From Archangium violaceum (lineage in GTDB: Bacteria; Myxococcota; Myxococcia; Myxococcales; Myxococcaceae), in NCBI RefSeq assembly GCF_016887565.1, contig NZ_CP069396.1:8290001-8354000 (forward strand): DNA of 64,000 bases, read 5' to 3'. The notes beneath the pieces were generated by a model. The model was not told where the DNA came from, searched no databases, and worked only from the letters and a program-made list of their open reading frames with translations. The translations under genes were made by a program, and so were the position numbers. Numbering within the stretch: the first letter of the stretch is position 1; every line of letters begins with the position of its first letter. Of the stretch, positions 1-9,972 are shown one piece after another.

Positions 1-3000
1 TCGGCGGCCTTCCGCTCCGCGCTCGGGTACCTCACCCGCGGCATCGGCTTCCTCCCCGCGGAGGCCTGGCGGACGAGCTACGAGCAGACCCTCCGGTTCC
101 ACAAGGAGGCGGCGGAGTGTGCGTACCTCGTGGGCGATCTGGCGTCCGCCGAGCGGTTCATCTCCTCCGCGCTGCTCCATTCCACGTCGCGCTTCGAGAA
201 GGCGGATCTCTACATCCTCCGGATTCTCGCCAGCATGATCAGGCAGTCCTTCCCGGAGGCGCTCCAGTGGGGACGAGAGGGATTGCGGTTGTTCGGCATG
301 GAGCTGCCGGAAAAGCAGGACACCCCCCAGGCCCTCGTGGCCGAGTTCGCCCGGGTGAAGGAGAACAGGCGGGGCCGCTCCATGGAGGAGATCCTCGAGG
401 AACCCACTTCCGAGGATCCGGAGCACCTGGCCTGCATGCGGCTGCTGACGGAGACGGGCGTGGCGGTCCTGTACATGGATCCCGAGTTGTTCGCCTTCAT
501 CAACACCCGCGTCGTCAACCTGTCGTTGAAGCATGGCAACACGCGCTACGCGCCCACGTCGTATGCCGTGTATGGAGGGATTCTCTCGTCGGCACTGGGT
601 GACTACGCCACCGGTCACGCCTTCGGACGCCTGGGTGTGGAGCTGTGCCGGCGCTACACGGATCTCCGGCAGACGAGCAGGACGCTGGTCACGTTCGCGT
701 TGGGTGTGAACCATTGGAGGGCGCCCCTACGCACCAGCATTCCGTTCCTCCGTCAGGCTTTCACCTCCGCGCAGGCGAGCGGCGATCTCCACCTGGCCAC
801 CTATACGTTCCCCGCGTCGGTGAACACCTTGTTCGCGATGGGCACCGCGCTCCCTCAGGTGCTCTCGGAGATCGAGACCGACCTGGCCTATGTCCGGAAG
901 GCCGGCCTGCTCTGGCGGATCCAATCCCTCATCAGCCTTCGTCAGGCCATCCGATCCCTGCAGGATCGCACTCACGAGCACGCCCGTTTCGGGGATGACA
1001 CGTTCGACGAGGAGGCCTTCCTCGCCACGAACCGGCAGGTGCCCACGGTCCTGTGCATGTACTGGATTCAGCGCCACCAGGTGTCCTACTTCCTGGGAGA
1101 CGTCGAGGACGCGTGGGAGATGTCGCGGCGGACCCGCGAGCTCCTCGCCTACCTGAGAGGGTGGCACCTCCTCACCGAGCACAACTTCTACACCTCGCTC
1201 ACCCTGGCGGCCCGCTACGACAGGGCCCCGCCCGAGGAAAAGGCCCACCTGATGGAGGAGCTGGTGGCCAACCAGCGCCAGCTCGGCATCTGGGCGGAGA
1301 ATTGCCCGGAGAATTACCGCCACAAGCACCAGCTCATCAGTGCCGAGCTCGCCCGCATCGAGGGACATCACCTGGAGGCCCTGAGGCTCTACGACCAGGC
1401 CATCGAGGCGGCCCATCGCGAGCAGTTCCTCCACGAGGAAGCACTCGCCAGCGAGCTGGCGGGCCGCTACTACCTCTCCGTCGGCGGCAAGCGCCTCGCC
1501 CACGGCTATCTGCGCTCCGCCCTCGAGGGCTATGCCCGTTGGGGCGCTCAGGCCAAGGTGTCGGATCTCGAGGAGGAGTTCCCCGAGCTGACGTTGGTCG
1601 AACCCACGCGCTGGGACACTCCGGCCCCCACCTCGGAGCGTCCCGGGCCAGCGGGCTCCACGCTCGATCTGCTCACCCTCCTCAAGTCCGCCGAGACGCT
1701 CGTCAGCGAGGTCGTCCTGGAGCGCCTCCTCGAGAAGCTCATGGGCGTGTGTCTCGAGGCGGCGGGAGCCCAGCGTGGCGCGCTCGTGCTCGAGGAGAAG
1801 GACTCGCTCCGGGTGCGCGCGGTGGGCACGGTCTCCGAGCCCGTCTCGCTGGTACACACTTCCCTGGAGGAATCGGACCAGGTTCCCAGCACCGTCATCG
1901 AACACGCCTACCGGTCGGGAGAGACCCTCGTCCTGGCGGATGCCGCCCATCAAGGACGGTTCTCCTCCGACCCCTACGTCGTCCGGCAGGCCGTGAAGTC
2001 GGCCCTGGCCATTCCCATCCAACGGCCCGGCAGGACGATGGGCGTTCTCTACCTCGAGAACAACCTCGCCACCCGCGCTTTCACCACCGAGCGCGTCCGC
2101 GTCCTGCGGCTGCTCTCCTCCCAGATCGCCATCTCCCTGGAGAACAGCCTCCTCTTCGAACAGCTGCGCATCGAGGTCGAGGAGCGCAGGCGCGCGGAGC
2201 AGGCCGTGCGCTTCCTGGCCGAGTGGAGCCTGACCCTGTCCGAGTCCCTGGACTTCGAGACGACGCTGGCCAAGGTGACCCGCTCGGTCGTCCCCTACCT
2301 GGCTGACTGGTGCGTGGTCGACGTGGTCGAGAAGGACGGGCGGATACGCCGGGTGGCCCTGGCCCATATGGAGCCGGCCAAGGAGCAACTGCTGCGCGAG
2401 ATGTCGGAGAAGTACCCCCCCACGTGGAGCTCACCGGAGCCGATCGCCCGCACGCTGCGCACGGGCCAGCCCGTGCTCCTCGCCAATCTCGACGAGGCGG
2501 TCGTGCGCAAGGCCAACCTCGGCCGGGATGAACGGTATTTCGACATCCTTCGGACCATCTCGTTTCGCACGGGCATGGTCGTTCCTCTCGTCGCCCGCGG
2601 AAAGACGCTCGGAAGCATCCTCTTCGTGTCGTCCGGCGCCAGGCGCCGCTACACCGAGGCGGAGCTGAACATCGCACAGGAGATGGCACGCCGGGCCGCC
2701 GTCTGCATCGACAATGCCTGGCTGTACCGCGAGGCCCAGGAGGCCATCCACCTGCGCGACGACTTCCTGTCCGTCGCCTCCCACGAGCTCAACACCCCCA
2801 TCACCTCCCTCCGTCTCTCCGTCCAGGGCCTCATGCGACGCGCCGCCTCCGAGCTGCCTCAGACCGCTCAGCGCGCCCTGCGCACCGCCGAGCAGCAGAC
2901 GCGCAAGCTCGCCGGACTCATCAAGGAGCTGCTCGAGGTGTCGCGCATCCACGCCGGGCGCCTCCACCTCCAGCTCGAATGGGTGGATCTGTCCGCCGTG

Positions 3001-3495
3001 CTTCAGGAGGTGGTCGAGCGCCAGGGCGAGTCGCTGACCCGCGCGGAGTGTCCGCTCACTCTTCACGTCCAGGAGACGGTCGCGGGCCGCTGGGATCGCA
3101 GCCGCCTGGAGCAGGTGATCGGCAACCTGCTGTCCAACGCCATCAAGTTCGCTCCTGGCCGCCCCATCGAGCTCTCGCTCTCTCGAGACGGCGGCACCGC
3201 GTGCCTCGTGGTCAAGGACCAGGGCATTGGCATCGCTCCCGACCGCATGCCTCATATCTTCGGGCGGTTCGAACGGGCCGTCTCCTCGGAGAATTATGGG
3301 GGACTCGGGCTCGGGCTCTACATCGTGCACGAGATCGTCACCGCCCTGGGTGGCGCCGTCCGCGTGGAGAGCAAGCCCGGTGAGGGGGCTACTTTCACGG
3401 TGGAGCTGCCCTGCGCGGGGCCTCCCTCTTCCGAGTCTGAAAGCCAGGAGATCGAGGCCACGGCTTCCAGCTCCGTCTCGCGGGCTCCCCAGTGA
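1..3495 (+). CDS. GAF-domain sensor histidine kinase, 5' end outside window
   Basis: The frame is open to the first base, so the true start lies upstream. An ATG at 130 is internal. The first half (to about nt 1620) is helical and TPR-like. Two GAF-type regions follow (about nt 1690-2160 and 2200-2740), then a HisKA H-box with the motif ASHELNTP (His codon 2782-2784) and a HATPase domain with N-box NLLSNAIKF, G1 box DQGIGIAP and a GLGLGL lid near the end. All catalytic motifs look intact, so it should be an active cytoplasmic kinase. No receiver domain is fused at the C-terminus. In myxobacteria this architecture is often preceded by a Ser/Thr kinase and an AAA ATPase domain, which would be outside the window; that part is inference. 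Confidence 0.9.
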   Translation, partial: SAAFRSALGYLTRGIGFLPAEAWRTSYEQTLRFHKEAAECAYLVGDLASAERFISSALLHSTSRFEKADLYILRILASMIRQSFPEALQWGREGLRLFGMELPEKQDTPQALVAEFARVKENRRGRSMEEILEEPTSEDPEHLACMRLLTETGVAVLYMDPELFAFINTRVVNLSLKHGNTRYAPTSYAVYGGILSSALGDYATGHAFGRLGVELCRRYTDLRQTSRTLVTFALGVNHWRAPLRTSIPFLRQAFTSAQASGDLHLATYTFPASVNTLFAMGTALPQVLSEIETDLAYVRKAGLLWRIQSLISLRQAIRSLQDRTHEHARFGDDTFDEEAFLATNRQVPTVLCMYWIQRHQVSYFLGDVEDAWEMSRRTRELLAYLRGWHLLTEHNFYTSLTLAARYDRAPPEEKAHLMEELVANQRQLGIWAENCPENYRHKHQLISAELARIEGHHLEALRLYDQAIEAAHREQFLHEEALASELAGRYYLSVGGKRLAHGYLRSALEGYARWGAQAKVSDLEEEFPELTLVEPTRWDTPAPTSERPGPAGSTLDLLTLLKSAETLVSEVVLERLLEKLMGVCLEAAGAQRGALVLEEKDSLRVRAVGTVSEPVSLVHTSLEESDQVPSTVIEHAYRSGETLVLADAAHQGRFSSDPYVVRQAVKSALAIPIQRPGRTMGVLYLENNLATRAFTTERVRVLRLLSSQIAISLENSLLFEQLRIEVEERRRAEQAVRFLAEWSLTLSESLDFETTLAKVTRSVVPYLADWCVVDVVEKDGRIRRVALAHMEPAKEQLLREMSEKYPPTWSSPEPIARTLRTGQPVLLANLDEAVVRKANLGRDERYFDILRTISFRTGMVVPLVARGKTLGSILFVSSGARRRYTEAELNIAQEMARRAAVCIDNAWLYREAQEAIHLRDDFLSVASHELNTPITSLRLSVQGLMRRAASELPQTAQRALRTAEQQTRKLAGLIKELLEVSRIHAGRLHLQLEWVDLSAVLQEVVERQGESLTRAECPLTLHVQETVAGRWDRSRLEQVIGNLLSNAIKFAPGRPIELSLSRDGGTACLVVKDQGIGIAPDRMPHIFGRFERAVSSENYGGLGLGLYIVHEIVTALGGAVRVESKPGEGATFTVELPCAGPPSSESESQEIEATASSSVSRAPQ

Positions 3496-3504
3496 GGAAC
3501 CCTT

Positions 3505-3541
3505 TACCCTCACCCCAGCCCTCTCCCAGAGGGAGAGGGGG
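3505..3541. repeat. REP-like hairpin repeat, copy 1
   Basis: The unit begins TACCCTCACCCC and contains the perfect dyad CCCTCTCCC-AGA-GGGAGAGGG (stem 9, loop 3; 3519-3539). A second copy with the same flank lies at 56656-56690. This copy sits between two convergent genes and could stop transcription from both sides. Confidence 0.75.
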
Positions 3542-3552
3542 CATACACGGTT

Positions 3553-4692
3553 CTAGAAGCCTGACATCTTCGAGAGGATCTCTTTCATCACCTCCGAAGT
3601 GCCTCCTCCAATCGTGATGAGCCGGATGTCTCTCCATGCCCTCGCGATGTGCGTCTCCTCAATGTAACCCATCCCTCCGAAGAACTGCTGCACGTCGTAG
3701 GCCACCTTCTGCGCCAGATCTCCCGCGAACAGCTTCGCCATGGAGATCTCCCTCACCGCGTTCTCCTTCGCGTTGAAGACGTCCACCGCGTGGTACGTCA
3801 GCCGCTTCGCCGCCTCGATCGCCGCCATGTGCTCCACCAGCTTGTGGCGCCACACCTGGAACCCCAGCAGCGACTTGCCGAACGCCTGCCTCTCCTTCCC
3901 GTATTGGAGCGCGTCCTCGATCATCCGCTCCATCCCCCCCACCGCGCACAGCGCTCCCACCAGGCGCTCTCCCTGGAAGTTCGTCATGATGTGGTAGAAG
4001 CCCTCGTTCTCCTCCCCCAGCACGTAGCGGCGCGGAATCCGGCAGTCCTCGAAGTAGAGGATCGCCGTGTCCGAGGACAGGTTCCCCACCTTGTCCAGCT
4101 TCTTCGATACCCCGTACCCCTTCACGTCCGTCGGGAACGTCACCAACGAGACTCCCCCGTACCCCGGCCCCCCCGTCCGCACCGCCAGCGTGATGAAGTC
4201 CGCTCGCGTTCCATTCGTAATCCACATCTTCGAGCCGTTGATGACGTAGTCATCCCCGTCCAGGCGAGCCGTCGTCTGGATGCTCGCCACGTCCGAGCCA
4301 CATCCCGGCTCGCTGATGCCCAACGCGGCGATCTTCTCGCCCGCCAGCGCCGGCGCCAGGAACTCGCGCTTCTGCTCGTCCGTGCCGATCTCGTTGATGA
4401 TCGGCGTCGCCATCTGCCCCTGCACCAGCAACGCCATGTTCACGCCCGCGTTCCGGCTCCGTGTCAGCTCCTCCGTGAACGCCGTCACGTACCAGTAGTC
4501 CAGCCCGCTCCCGCCGTACTTCGGATCGTGGTTGATGCCGAAGAAGCCCAGCTCCCCGCACTTCTGGAAGATCTCCCTCGGGAAGATGCCCGCCCGGTCC
4601 CACTCCAGGGCGTGGGGCGTCATCTCCTTCTCCACGAACGTGCGCACCGTCTTACGGAATGCCTCATGCTCCTCTGTGAACGGATTCGGCAT
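3553..4692 (-). CDS. Acyl-CoA dehydrogenase, long-chain/isovaleryl type
   Basis: The 379-residue protein has the full acyl-CoA dehydrogenase fold, from [17 protein letters not shown] to [12 protein letters not shown]. It should oxidise acyl-CoA to the trans-2-enoyl-CoA using FAD and electron-transfer flavoprotein. The position that is Glu in medium-chain enzymes (YEGT) is Gly here (IGGGTSE). A Glu is present in [10 protein letters not shown], where long-chain and isovaleryl-CoA dehydrogenases keep the catalytic base. The FAD-contact stretch around [12 protein letters not shown] is conserved. The start is the ATG at 4692 with GAGGAG about 11 nt upstream. It is transcribed away from the 4769 gene across a 76-nt divergent gap. 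The substrate cannot be fixed from sequence. Confidence 0.93.
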   Translation of the reverse strand: MPNPFTEEHEAFRKTVRTFVEKEMTPHALEWDRAGIFPREIFQKCGELGFFGINHDPKYGGSGLDYWYVTAFTEELTRSRNAGVNMALLVQGQMATPIINEIGTDEQKREFLAPALAGEKIAALGISEPGCGSDVASIQTTARLDGDDYVINGSKMWITNGTRADFITLAVRTGGPGYGGVSLVTFPTDVKGYGVSKKLDKVGNLSSDTAILYFEDCRIPRRYVLGEENEGFYHIMTNFQGERLVGALCAVGGMERMIEDALQYGKERQAFGKSLLGFQVWRHKLVEHMAAIEAAKRLTYHAVDVFNAKENAVREISMAKLFAGDLAQKVAYDVQQFFGGMGYIEETHIARAWRDIRLITIGGGTSEVMKEILSKMSGF

Positions 4693-4719
4693 GGTCGCTG
4701 TGGCTCCTCGGGGTGATTG

Positions 4720-4733
4720 ATTGATGAGTCAAT
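4720..4733. promoter_or_regulatory. Candidate operator dyad in divergent gap
   Basis: ATTGA-TGAG-TCAAT is a perfect 5-bp dyad with a 4-nt centre, midway between the divergent starts at 4692 and 4769. Short dyads of this kind are typical of TetR-type repressors of acyl-CoA metabolism, but no regulator is adjacent. Tentative. Confidence 0.3.
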
Positions 4734-4768
4734 AGTACAAGGCTCTCTCTCGCGAACAAGGACGACCC

Positions 4769-5863
4769 ATGGCTTCTGTCACCCTCGCGCTACTGGCTGT
4801 CCTCGTGGCCACACCGGCCGCCCGGCCCCCAGCCGAGGAGGTACTCCGCGCTCAGTGCCAGACCTGGGCCTCCGACCCCAAGAACCCCTGGGCCCTCGCC
4901 CATGGCATCACCCTCGAGGGCCGCTCCTTCAAGGCTCGCGATGGTCGCCCCGCCGCCAACGTCATCGTCTCGGACTTCCTCCGCCGCGAGGGCTCCGGGC
5001 CGAACGCGGACCTCCGCTTCGAGGCCTTCTCCGCCGATGGCACCCCCGTCGAGCCCCACCCGAATCTCCAGGTGAAGACGCTCCTGCTCGCGGGCCACCC
5101 GCTCTCGCAGGCCTTCCAGGCAGGCTGGGGCCGCGTCACCCTCGGTACGCTCGTGGAGGACCTGAAGCGCGACTTCCGCCGCGACTCCGCCCTCTCACCC
5201 CATGGCGCCTGGACGCTCGATGCCCTCTCCCACGTGCTGCCCCCTGGCTCCACCTTCACCAACGGTGCTGGGGAGAGCATCCGCTTCGACGCCGTCATGG
5301 ACGAGGCCCTCGCCCTGCTCGAACGTGAACAGTCGGAGCTGATGGCCGGCATGAAGGCCGGGCTGCCTCAGGTACCCAAGCGCAAGCAGGGCATCTACGC
5401 CCACCCCTGTGGCGGGCTGCACCTCTTCCAGGCCGTGGCCACCCATGCGCGCCACCCCTCCGTGCGCAAGGCGTGGGGCTCGCGCCTCGACGCGCAGGTG
5501 GACGTCCTCTTCTACCGGCTCGCCTCCGAGTCCCGGCAGTACGACGCCGCCCTCTCCTCCGCCCCGCCCCAGTACCGCCTGCCCGTGCTCGTACAGATGG
5601 TGAAGTTCTACGGGCACTTCCTCGAGACGCTCGGCCGCTTCCGCGAGGAGACGCGCTGGAAGCCCTCGCCCTCGCAGGCCCAGGCCGTGGACCAGGCCCG
5701 CGCGCTGCTCGATGGCGCGGTGCGTCGACTCGACATGTCCGGCGCCTTCCGCGACATGGAGTCACTGAAGACGACGCAGCCCCAGTCGTACCTGGACCTC
5801 ATCGGCGACTCGTGCCACGCCGCGCACGGCCTGAGCTACTGGAGGAACCACCTCGGAGGTTGA
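4769..5863 (+). CDS. Secreted protein of unknown function
   Basis: The 364-residue protein starts with a short signal-peptide-like segment (MASVTLALLAVLVATPAARP). The start ATG has AAGGACG 5 nt upstream. I recognise no family. The mature part is mostly helical and polar, with Cys residues in RAQCQTW, HPCGGLH and GDSCHAAH and a His-containing stretch (YAHPCGGLHLFQAVATHAR). The next gene, a lipoprotein at 5878, starts 14 nt after the stop, so the two are probably co-transcribed and both exported. Confidence 0.7.
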   Translation: MASVTLALLAVLVATPAARPPAEEVLRAQCQTWASDPKNPWALAHGITLEGRSFKARDGRPAANVIVSDFLRREGSGPNADLRFEAFSADGTPVEPHPNLQVKTLLLAGHPLSQAFQAGWGRVTLGTLVEDLKRDFRRDSALSPHGAWTLDALSHVLPPGSTFTNGAGESIRFDAVMDEALALLEREQSELMAGMKAGLPQVPKRKQGIYAHPCGGLHLFQAVATHARHPSVRKAWGSRLDAQVDVLFYRLASESRQYDAALSSAPPQYRLPVLVQMVKFYGHFLETLGRFREETRWKPSPSQAQAVDQARALLDGAVRRLDMSGAFRDMESLKTTQPQSYLDLIGDSCHAAHGLSYWRNHLGG

Positions 5864-5877
5864 TACAAGGGTCAACC

Positions 5878-8800
5878 ATGTCCTCCCCCCTCCGCCTCCT
5901 GGCCTCGGGCCTGGTCCTCATCGGACTCACGCTCGCTGGCTGCAAGAAGGAGAGCTGCCTCGGCAATGAAGATGGCTGCCGGGTCGTCAGCCCCTGCGAG
6001 AAGCTGAGTTACTCCTGTGAAGCCGCCTCCGGCTCGAAGCTCGAGGTGCGCGTCCTCACTCCCGACGACAAGCGCGCCGGCAGCCATGCCCCCACCGCTG
6101 GCGCCAACACCGTGCCCGGTGGCCTCAACGCCATCGCGGCCCGTGGCGACATCCTCCTGGGCAATGACCGGGCGGTGGCCGTCATCGCCGGCATCGGCAA
6201 CACGCACCTGCTGGATCCCGGTGGCGGCGCGCTGCTCGACCTGAGCGCCCGCGGCAAGGACAACGACGGCCTCAACCAGGTGCTCCAGGTGGTGGGCATC
6301 CTCCCCGCGGATGCCGCGCACTACACCTCGGCGGAGATCATCGACGAGCGCCCCAACCGCGTGGCCGTCCAACTGCGCGGCACGCTCGATGGCAAGCCCG
6401 AGTTCCCCATCGCCACCCTCTACGAGATGCGCCCGTGCGAGCCCGGCATCCGCGTGCGCACCGAGGTCCTCAACACCTCCGTGGACCCGCAGCTCTGGGC
6501 CCTGGCCGACGGCTTCTACTGGAGCGGCCGCGAGGCCCTGCCCTTCACGCCCTCGCAGGGCACCGGCTACCAGCACCCGTCCTTCAGCCTGCTCACCATC
6601 GGTGACGCCTTCCGCAAGTTCCCCTACCTGACGGCCGCTCTCTCCTCCGATCCGCCCAGCAGCTACGCCGAGGTCTCCTGCGGGAAGACGGACGTGCTCG
6701 AGGGCTTCCAGAGCGATCAGATCTCCTCCGCCGGTCTGCCGCGCACCGTGGTGGCCTCGCGGGACTACCTCGTCTTCGAGCGCTTCCTCGCCGTGTCCGA
6801 GCGCGGCGACGTGGCCAGCGCCGCGGACCTGGCCCTGGAGGCCCGGCAGAAGCTCCATGGCGAGAAGTACGTGACGCTGCGCGGAACGGTGACCCGCCGC
6901 CAGGCGCCGCTCTCCTCCGGCCGCGAGGTCAGCGTCATCATCAGCGAGGGCGACCTCGCCGCCGACCCGAGCACCCGCATCCCGTGGACCCAGGTGACGC
7001 CCGACAAGGAGGGCAACTTCCAGGCCCGCGTTCCCGCCGGCCGCGCCTACGCCGTGGAGTTGCACGCCTTCGGCCGCAAGGTGGCCGACCGGCAGCTCGA
7101 CAAGGTGGACGCGGACACCGACGTGGGCACGCTCGCCGTCCCCGGCAACACCCGCCTCACCGTGAAGGTGGAGGACGCCGACCACCCCGGCCAGAAGCTC
7201 ACCGCAGAGGTCTTCGTCGTCCCCGTGGACGCCTCCATCCAGAAGGACACCGAGGGCTCGCTGCATGGCCGCTTCGGCACGTGCGCGCCGTGGCTCGGTC
7301 CTCCCCCGGGCCCCTCGCCCGCGTGCAACCGCTTCCTCGTCAACGGCAACGCCCCCATGGACACCTCCGTGGACGCCCCCATGGGCCGCTTCCACATCTA
7401 CACCTTCAAGGGCCCCTTCTGGACGCTCGCCCGTGAGACCGTCACGCTCGGCGCCGAGGACACCACCCTCACCTTCAAGCTGCGCAAGCTGCCCCTCCAG
7501 CCCTCCGGCACCGTGGGCGCGGACCTGCACGTGCACGGCGGCGCCAGCTTCGACAGCTCCATCCCCGACCTGGACCGCGTGCTGTCCTTCGCCGCCACGG
7601 ACCTGGACGTCATCGTCTCCACCGACCACGACGTCATCTATGACTACGGCCAGGTCGTCCAGAGCCTGGGTCTGCAGGAGAAGATGAGCACCGTGGTGGG
7701 TCTGGAGACCACCGGCCACATCCTCTGGATGAAGCGCCCCGGCTACGACATCCCCCTCGTGGTGGGCCACTACAACTTCTGGCCGCTCGAGTACGACCCG
7801 ACGAAGGCCCGCAACGGCGCCCCGTCGGACGAGCTCGTCGAGCCCGGTGAGCTGATGGACCGCGTGAAGGCCAGCGCCCCCCCCGCCCTGAGAGATCAGT
7901 TCATCGCCCAGCTCAACCACCCCTGGGCCGACGCCGAGTTCGGCCGCGACCTGGGCTACCCGCGCGCGCTCGCGATCAACACGCTCGAGAACCTGCCCTC
8001 ACGGGATGACGGCACCAGCGCCGGCATGTACGTGCGCTCGCCCAAGGGTGGCTTCGCCAACAACGGCCAGCACGCCCAGGAGGTGATGAACGGCACCCAG
8101 AACGACATGCTGCTGCCCTACCGCGCCTTCTGGTTCTACACGCTCGGCCAGGGCCAGCTCGTGACGGGCACCGCCAACAGCGACTCGCACAGCCTCACCG
8201 ACAACACCGTGGGCGTGCCCCGCAACATCGTCTACGCGAACACCCGCCCTGGCACCGGGTTCGACACCGCCCGCTTCAACGCCGCCCTCAAGGCCGGCGC
8301 CTCCTTCGGCACCAACGGCCCCATCATCGAGGCCACCATCGACACCGCCAGCGGACCCGGGCGCTATGGCACCTCGCCCCTGGTGCCCTCGGCCGACGCG
8401 AAGCTTCACCTCAAGGTCTCCGCCGCCCCCTGGGTGCCCCTGGACGAGGTGCGCATCATCGTCAATGGCGTCGTCGTGAAGACGCTGGACGGCGCGGCGA
8501 TCTCCCCCCCGGGCGATGCGTTCGACCCGTTCAATCCCGGTCCGATCGATCCGGTCGTCACCGCCGGGCTCGTGCGCTACGAGGGCAACATCCCCCTCTC
8601 CGAGCTGCTCGTCCGCTCGGGTGATGCATGGCTCGTGGTGGAGGCCGGCACCCGCCTGCCTCCCGCCGCCGACTTCGGCGGTCCCGCGGGCGAGGGTCCG
8701 GATGGCATCCCCGACACCGGAGACAACAACGGGGACGGCGTGGTGGATCGCAACGACATCGCCAAGGACTCCTCCTACGGCCCGCTGCGCACCCCCGCGC

Positions 8801-8940
8801 CCCCCTCCAGCGAGGCGGATCCGCTCTTCCACTTCGCCCAGGTGGTCACCGGCGGCTACCCGATGGCCTTCACCAACCCCTTCCTCCTCGACCGGAACGG
8901 CAACGGACGCTTCGATGCCCCCGGCGTGGCCGCTCCGTGA
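5878..8940 (+). CDS. PHP-domain metallohydrolase lipoprotein (CehA/McbA-like)
   Basis: The 1020-residue protein begins with a lipoprotein signal (lipobox LAGC, then CKKES), so it is probably anchored in the outer membrane or periplasm. The start is the ATG at 5878; the frame is open further upstream but there overlaps the preceding gene. The C-terminal half has a PHP metallo-phosphoesterase core: GADLHVHG (His551, His553), STDHD (residues 581-585), QLNHPWAD and NSDSHSL. The region before it is beta-rich, with carboxypeptidase-regulatory-like repeats. Near the C-terminus DNNGDGVVDRND and DRNGNGRFD look like EF-hand calcium loops. CehA/McbA relatives hydrolyse phosphate or carbamate esters; the substrate here is unknown. 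Confidence 0.82.
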   Translation: MSSPLRLLASGLVLIGLTLAGCKKESCLGNEDGCRVVSPCEKLSYSCEAASGSKLEVRVLTPDDKRAGSHAPTAGANTVPGGLNAIAARGDILLGNDRAVAVIAGIGNTHLLDPGGGALLDLSARGKDNDGLNQVLQVVGILPADAAHYTSAEIIDERPNRVAVQLRGTLDGKPEFPIATLYEMRPCEPGIRVRTEVLNTSVDPQLWALADGFYWSGREALPFTPSQGTGYQHPSFSLLTIGDAFRKFPYLTAALSSDPPSSYAEVSCGKTDVLEGFQSDQISSAGLPRTVVASRDYLVFERFLAVSERGDVASAADLALEARQKLHGEKYVTLRGTVTRRQAPLSSGREVSVIISEGDLAADPSTRIPWTQVTPDKEGNFQARVPAGRAYAVELHAFGRKVADRQLDKVDADTDVGTLAVPGNTRLTVKVEDADHPGQKLTAEVFVVPVDASIQKDTEGSLHGRFGTCAPWLGPPPGPSPACNRFLVNGNAPMDTSVDAPMGRFHIYTFKGPFWTLARETVTLGAEDTTLTFKLRKLPLQPSGTVGADLHVHGGASFDSSIPDLDRVLSFAATDLDVIVSTDHDVIYDYGQVVQSLGLQEKMSTVVGLETTGHILWMKRPGYDIPLVVGHYNFWPLEYDPTKARNGAPSDELVEPGELMDRVKASAPPALRDQFIAQLNHPWADAEFGRDLGYPRALAINTLENLPSRDDGTSAGMYVRSPKGGFANNGQHAQEVMNGTQNDMLLPYRAFWFYTLGQGQLVTGTANSDSHSLTDNTVGVPRNIVYANTRPGTGFDTARFNAALKAGASFGTNGPIIEATIDTASGPGRYGTSPLVPSADAKLHLKVSAAPWVPLDEVRIIVNGVVVKTLDGAAISPPGDAFDPFNPGPIDPVVTAGLVRYEGNIPLSELLVRSGDAWLVVEAGTRLPPAADFGGPAGEGPDGIPDTGDNNGDGVVDRNDIAKDSSYGPLRTPAPPSSEADPLFHFAQVVTGGYPMAFTNPFLLDRNGNGRFDAPGVAAP

Positions 8941-8960
8941 ATCGAGGGTCCATCGTGAAC

Positions 8961-9785
8961 ATGTCCCGACTGCTCGTCTCCCTCGTCGCCCTGCTGCTCC
9001 TGCCCGCCGCCGCCCGCGCGGAGGGCGGGTGTGAGGAGTGGATCTCCCCCGCGCTCGCCGAGGGCCCCGTCACCTTCGGCTTCCTGTCCGCCGATGTCGC
9101 CACCGGCCGCCGCGCCTGTCCCCGCACCGAGGCGGGCTTCGGCGTCCAGGGCGGCGCCATCATCGAGACCGCCAACCTCTATGGCGCCGTCACCGGGGCC
9201 GGCCTCCTCTCCGGCAGCCTCGCCGTGCGTCCGGACCTGGAGGTCTTCGCCACCCTGGAGGCCCTGCGCGTCCAGTACGTGCAGAACGCCACCCTCACCG
9301 GCACGGTCATCTCGCTCGGGCAGCTCACCGTGGGCGGCACCTGGATGGCGCTGACGCGTGGGCCGCTCGTGGTGTCCCCGAGCGTGCGGCTCCAGCTGCC
9401 CACGTCCTTCGCCAGCCCGCGCATGCGCACCGTAGGCGGAGAGGTGGGCGCCGCCGTGCTGTACCGGCCCGTCAACCGCTTCGAGGTGCACGGGTACGCG
9501 GGCGTGGACACCGCCATGAGCCTGGGCGCCGCGGCCGCGCTGCCCCGGGTCGGCTTCCTGGTGAACGTCGGCACCGAGTACGCGCTCTGCAGCGGCTTCG
9601 CCGCCGTGCTGGACGCCAACGTGCACTTCGGCCACCGGGCCGCGCTCGACTACGTGGCGCCGGCCCTCGGGCTGCGCTTCCGCGCGGGCGAGCACTTCGG
9701 CGCGGAGCTCGGCGCGAGCATGCCCGTCCTCGGCGCCGAGCGGGCCCTGGCCATTGGCGGGCTGAAGCTCACGTACCGGATGTAA
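8961..9785 (+). CDS. Outer-membrane beta-barrel-like protein, hypothetical
   Basis: The 274-residue protein has a clear signal peptide (MSRLLVSLVALLLLPAAARA). The rest alternates glycine-rich and aromatic strand-like segments and ends GGLKLTYRM; a terminal hydrophobic strand is usual for outer-membrane barrels. I chose the ATG at 8961; a GTG two codons upstream (8955) is equally in frame. It follows the PHP lipoprotein by 20 nt and is probably the last gene of that transcript. No specific family recognised. Confidence 0.65.
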   Translation: MSRLLVSLVALLLLPAAARAEGGCEEWISPALAEGPVTFGFLSADVATGRRACPRTEAGFGVQGGAIIETANLYGAVTGAGLLSGSLAVRPDLEVFATLEALRVQYVQNATLTGTVISLGQLTVGGTWMALTRGPLVVSPSVRLQLPTSFASPRMRTVGGEVGAAVLYRPVNRFEVHGYAGVDTAMSLGAAAALPRVGFLVNVGTEYALCSGFAAVLDANVHFGHRAALDYVAPALGLRFRAGEHFGAELGASMPVLGAERALAIGGLKLTYRM

Positions 9786-9809
9786 CGCCGGCTCTCCCCA
9801 AAATGGACC

Positions 9810-9832
9810 GCTCCCTTTACGGAAGAGGGAGC
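9810..9832 (+). terminator. Hairpin after the 8961 gene
   Basis: GCTCCCT pairs with AGGGAGC around a 9-nt loop, 25 nt after the stop. No T-run follows, so termination is only suggested. Confidence 0.35.
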
Positions 9833-9972
9833 ATCCGCCAGCATGCGACAAGCGCCAGCAGCCGTCCTGGCGCTCCGCTTCTCGCACGCCTTCGCGAAGT
9901 CCATGACGAGCCAGGAGGGGGGGGCGTCACCTCTACCCGGGAGAGGTCCTTCCGTCCTGCCCAGGAGATGAC

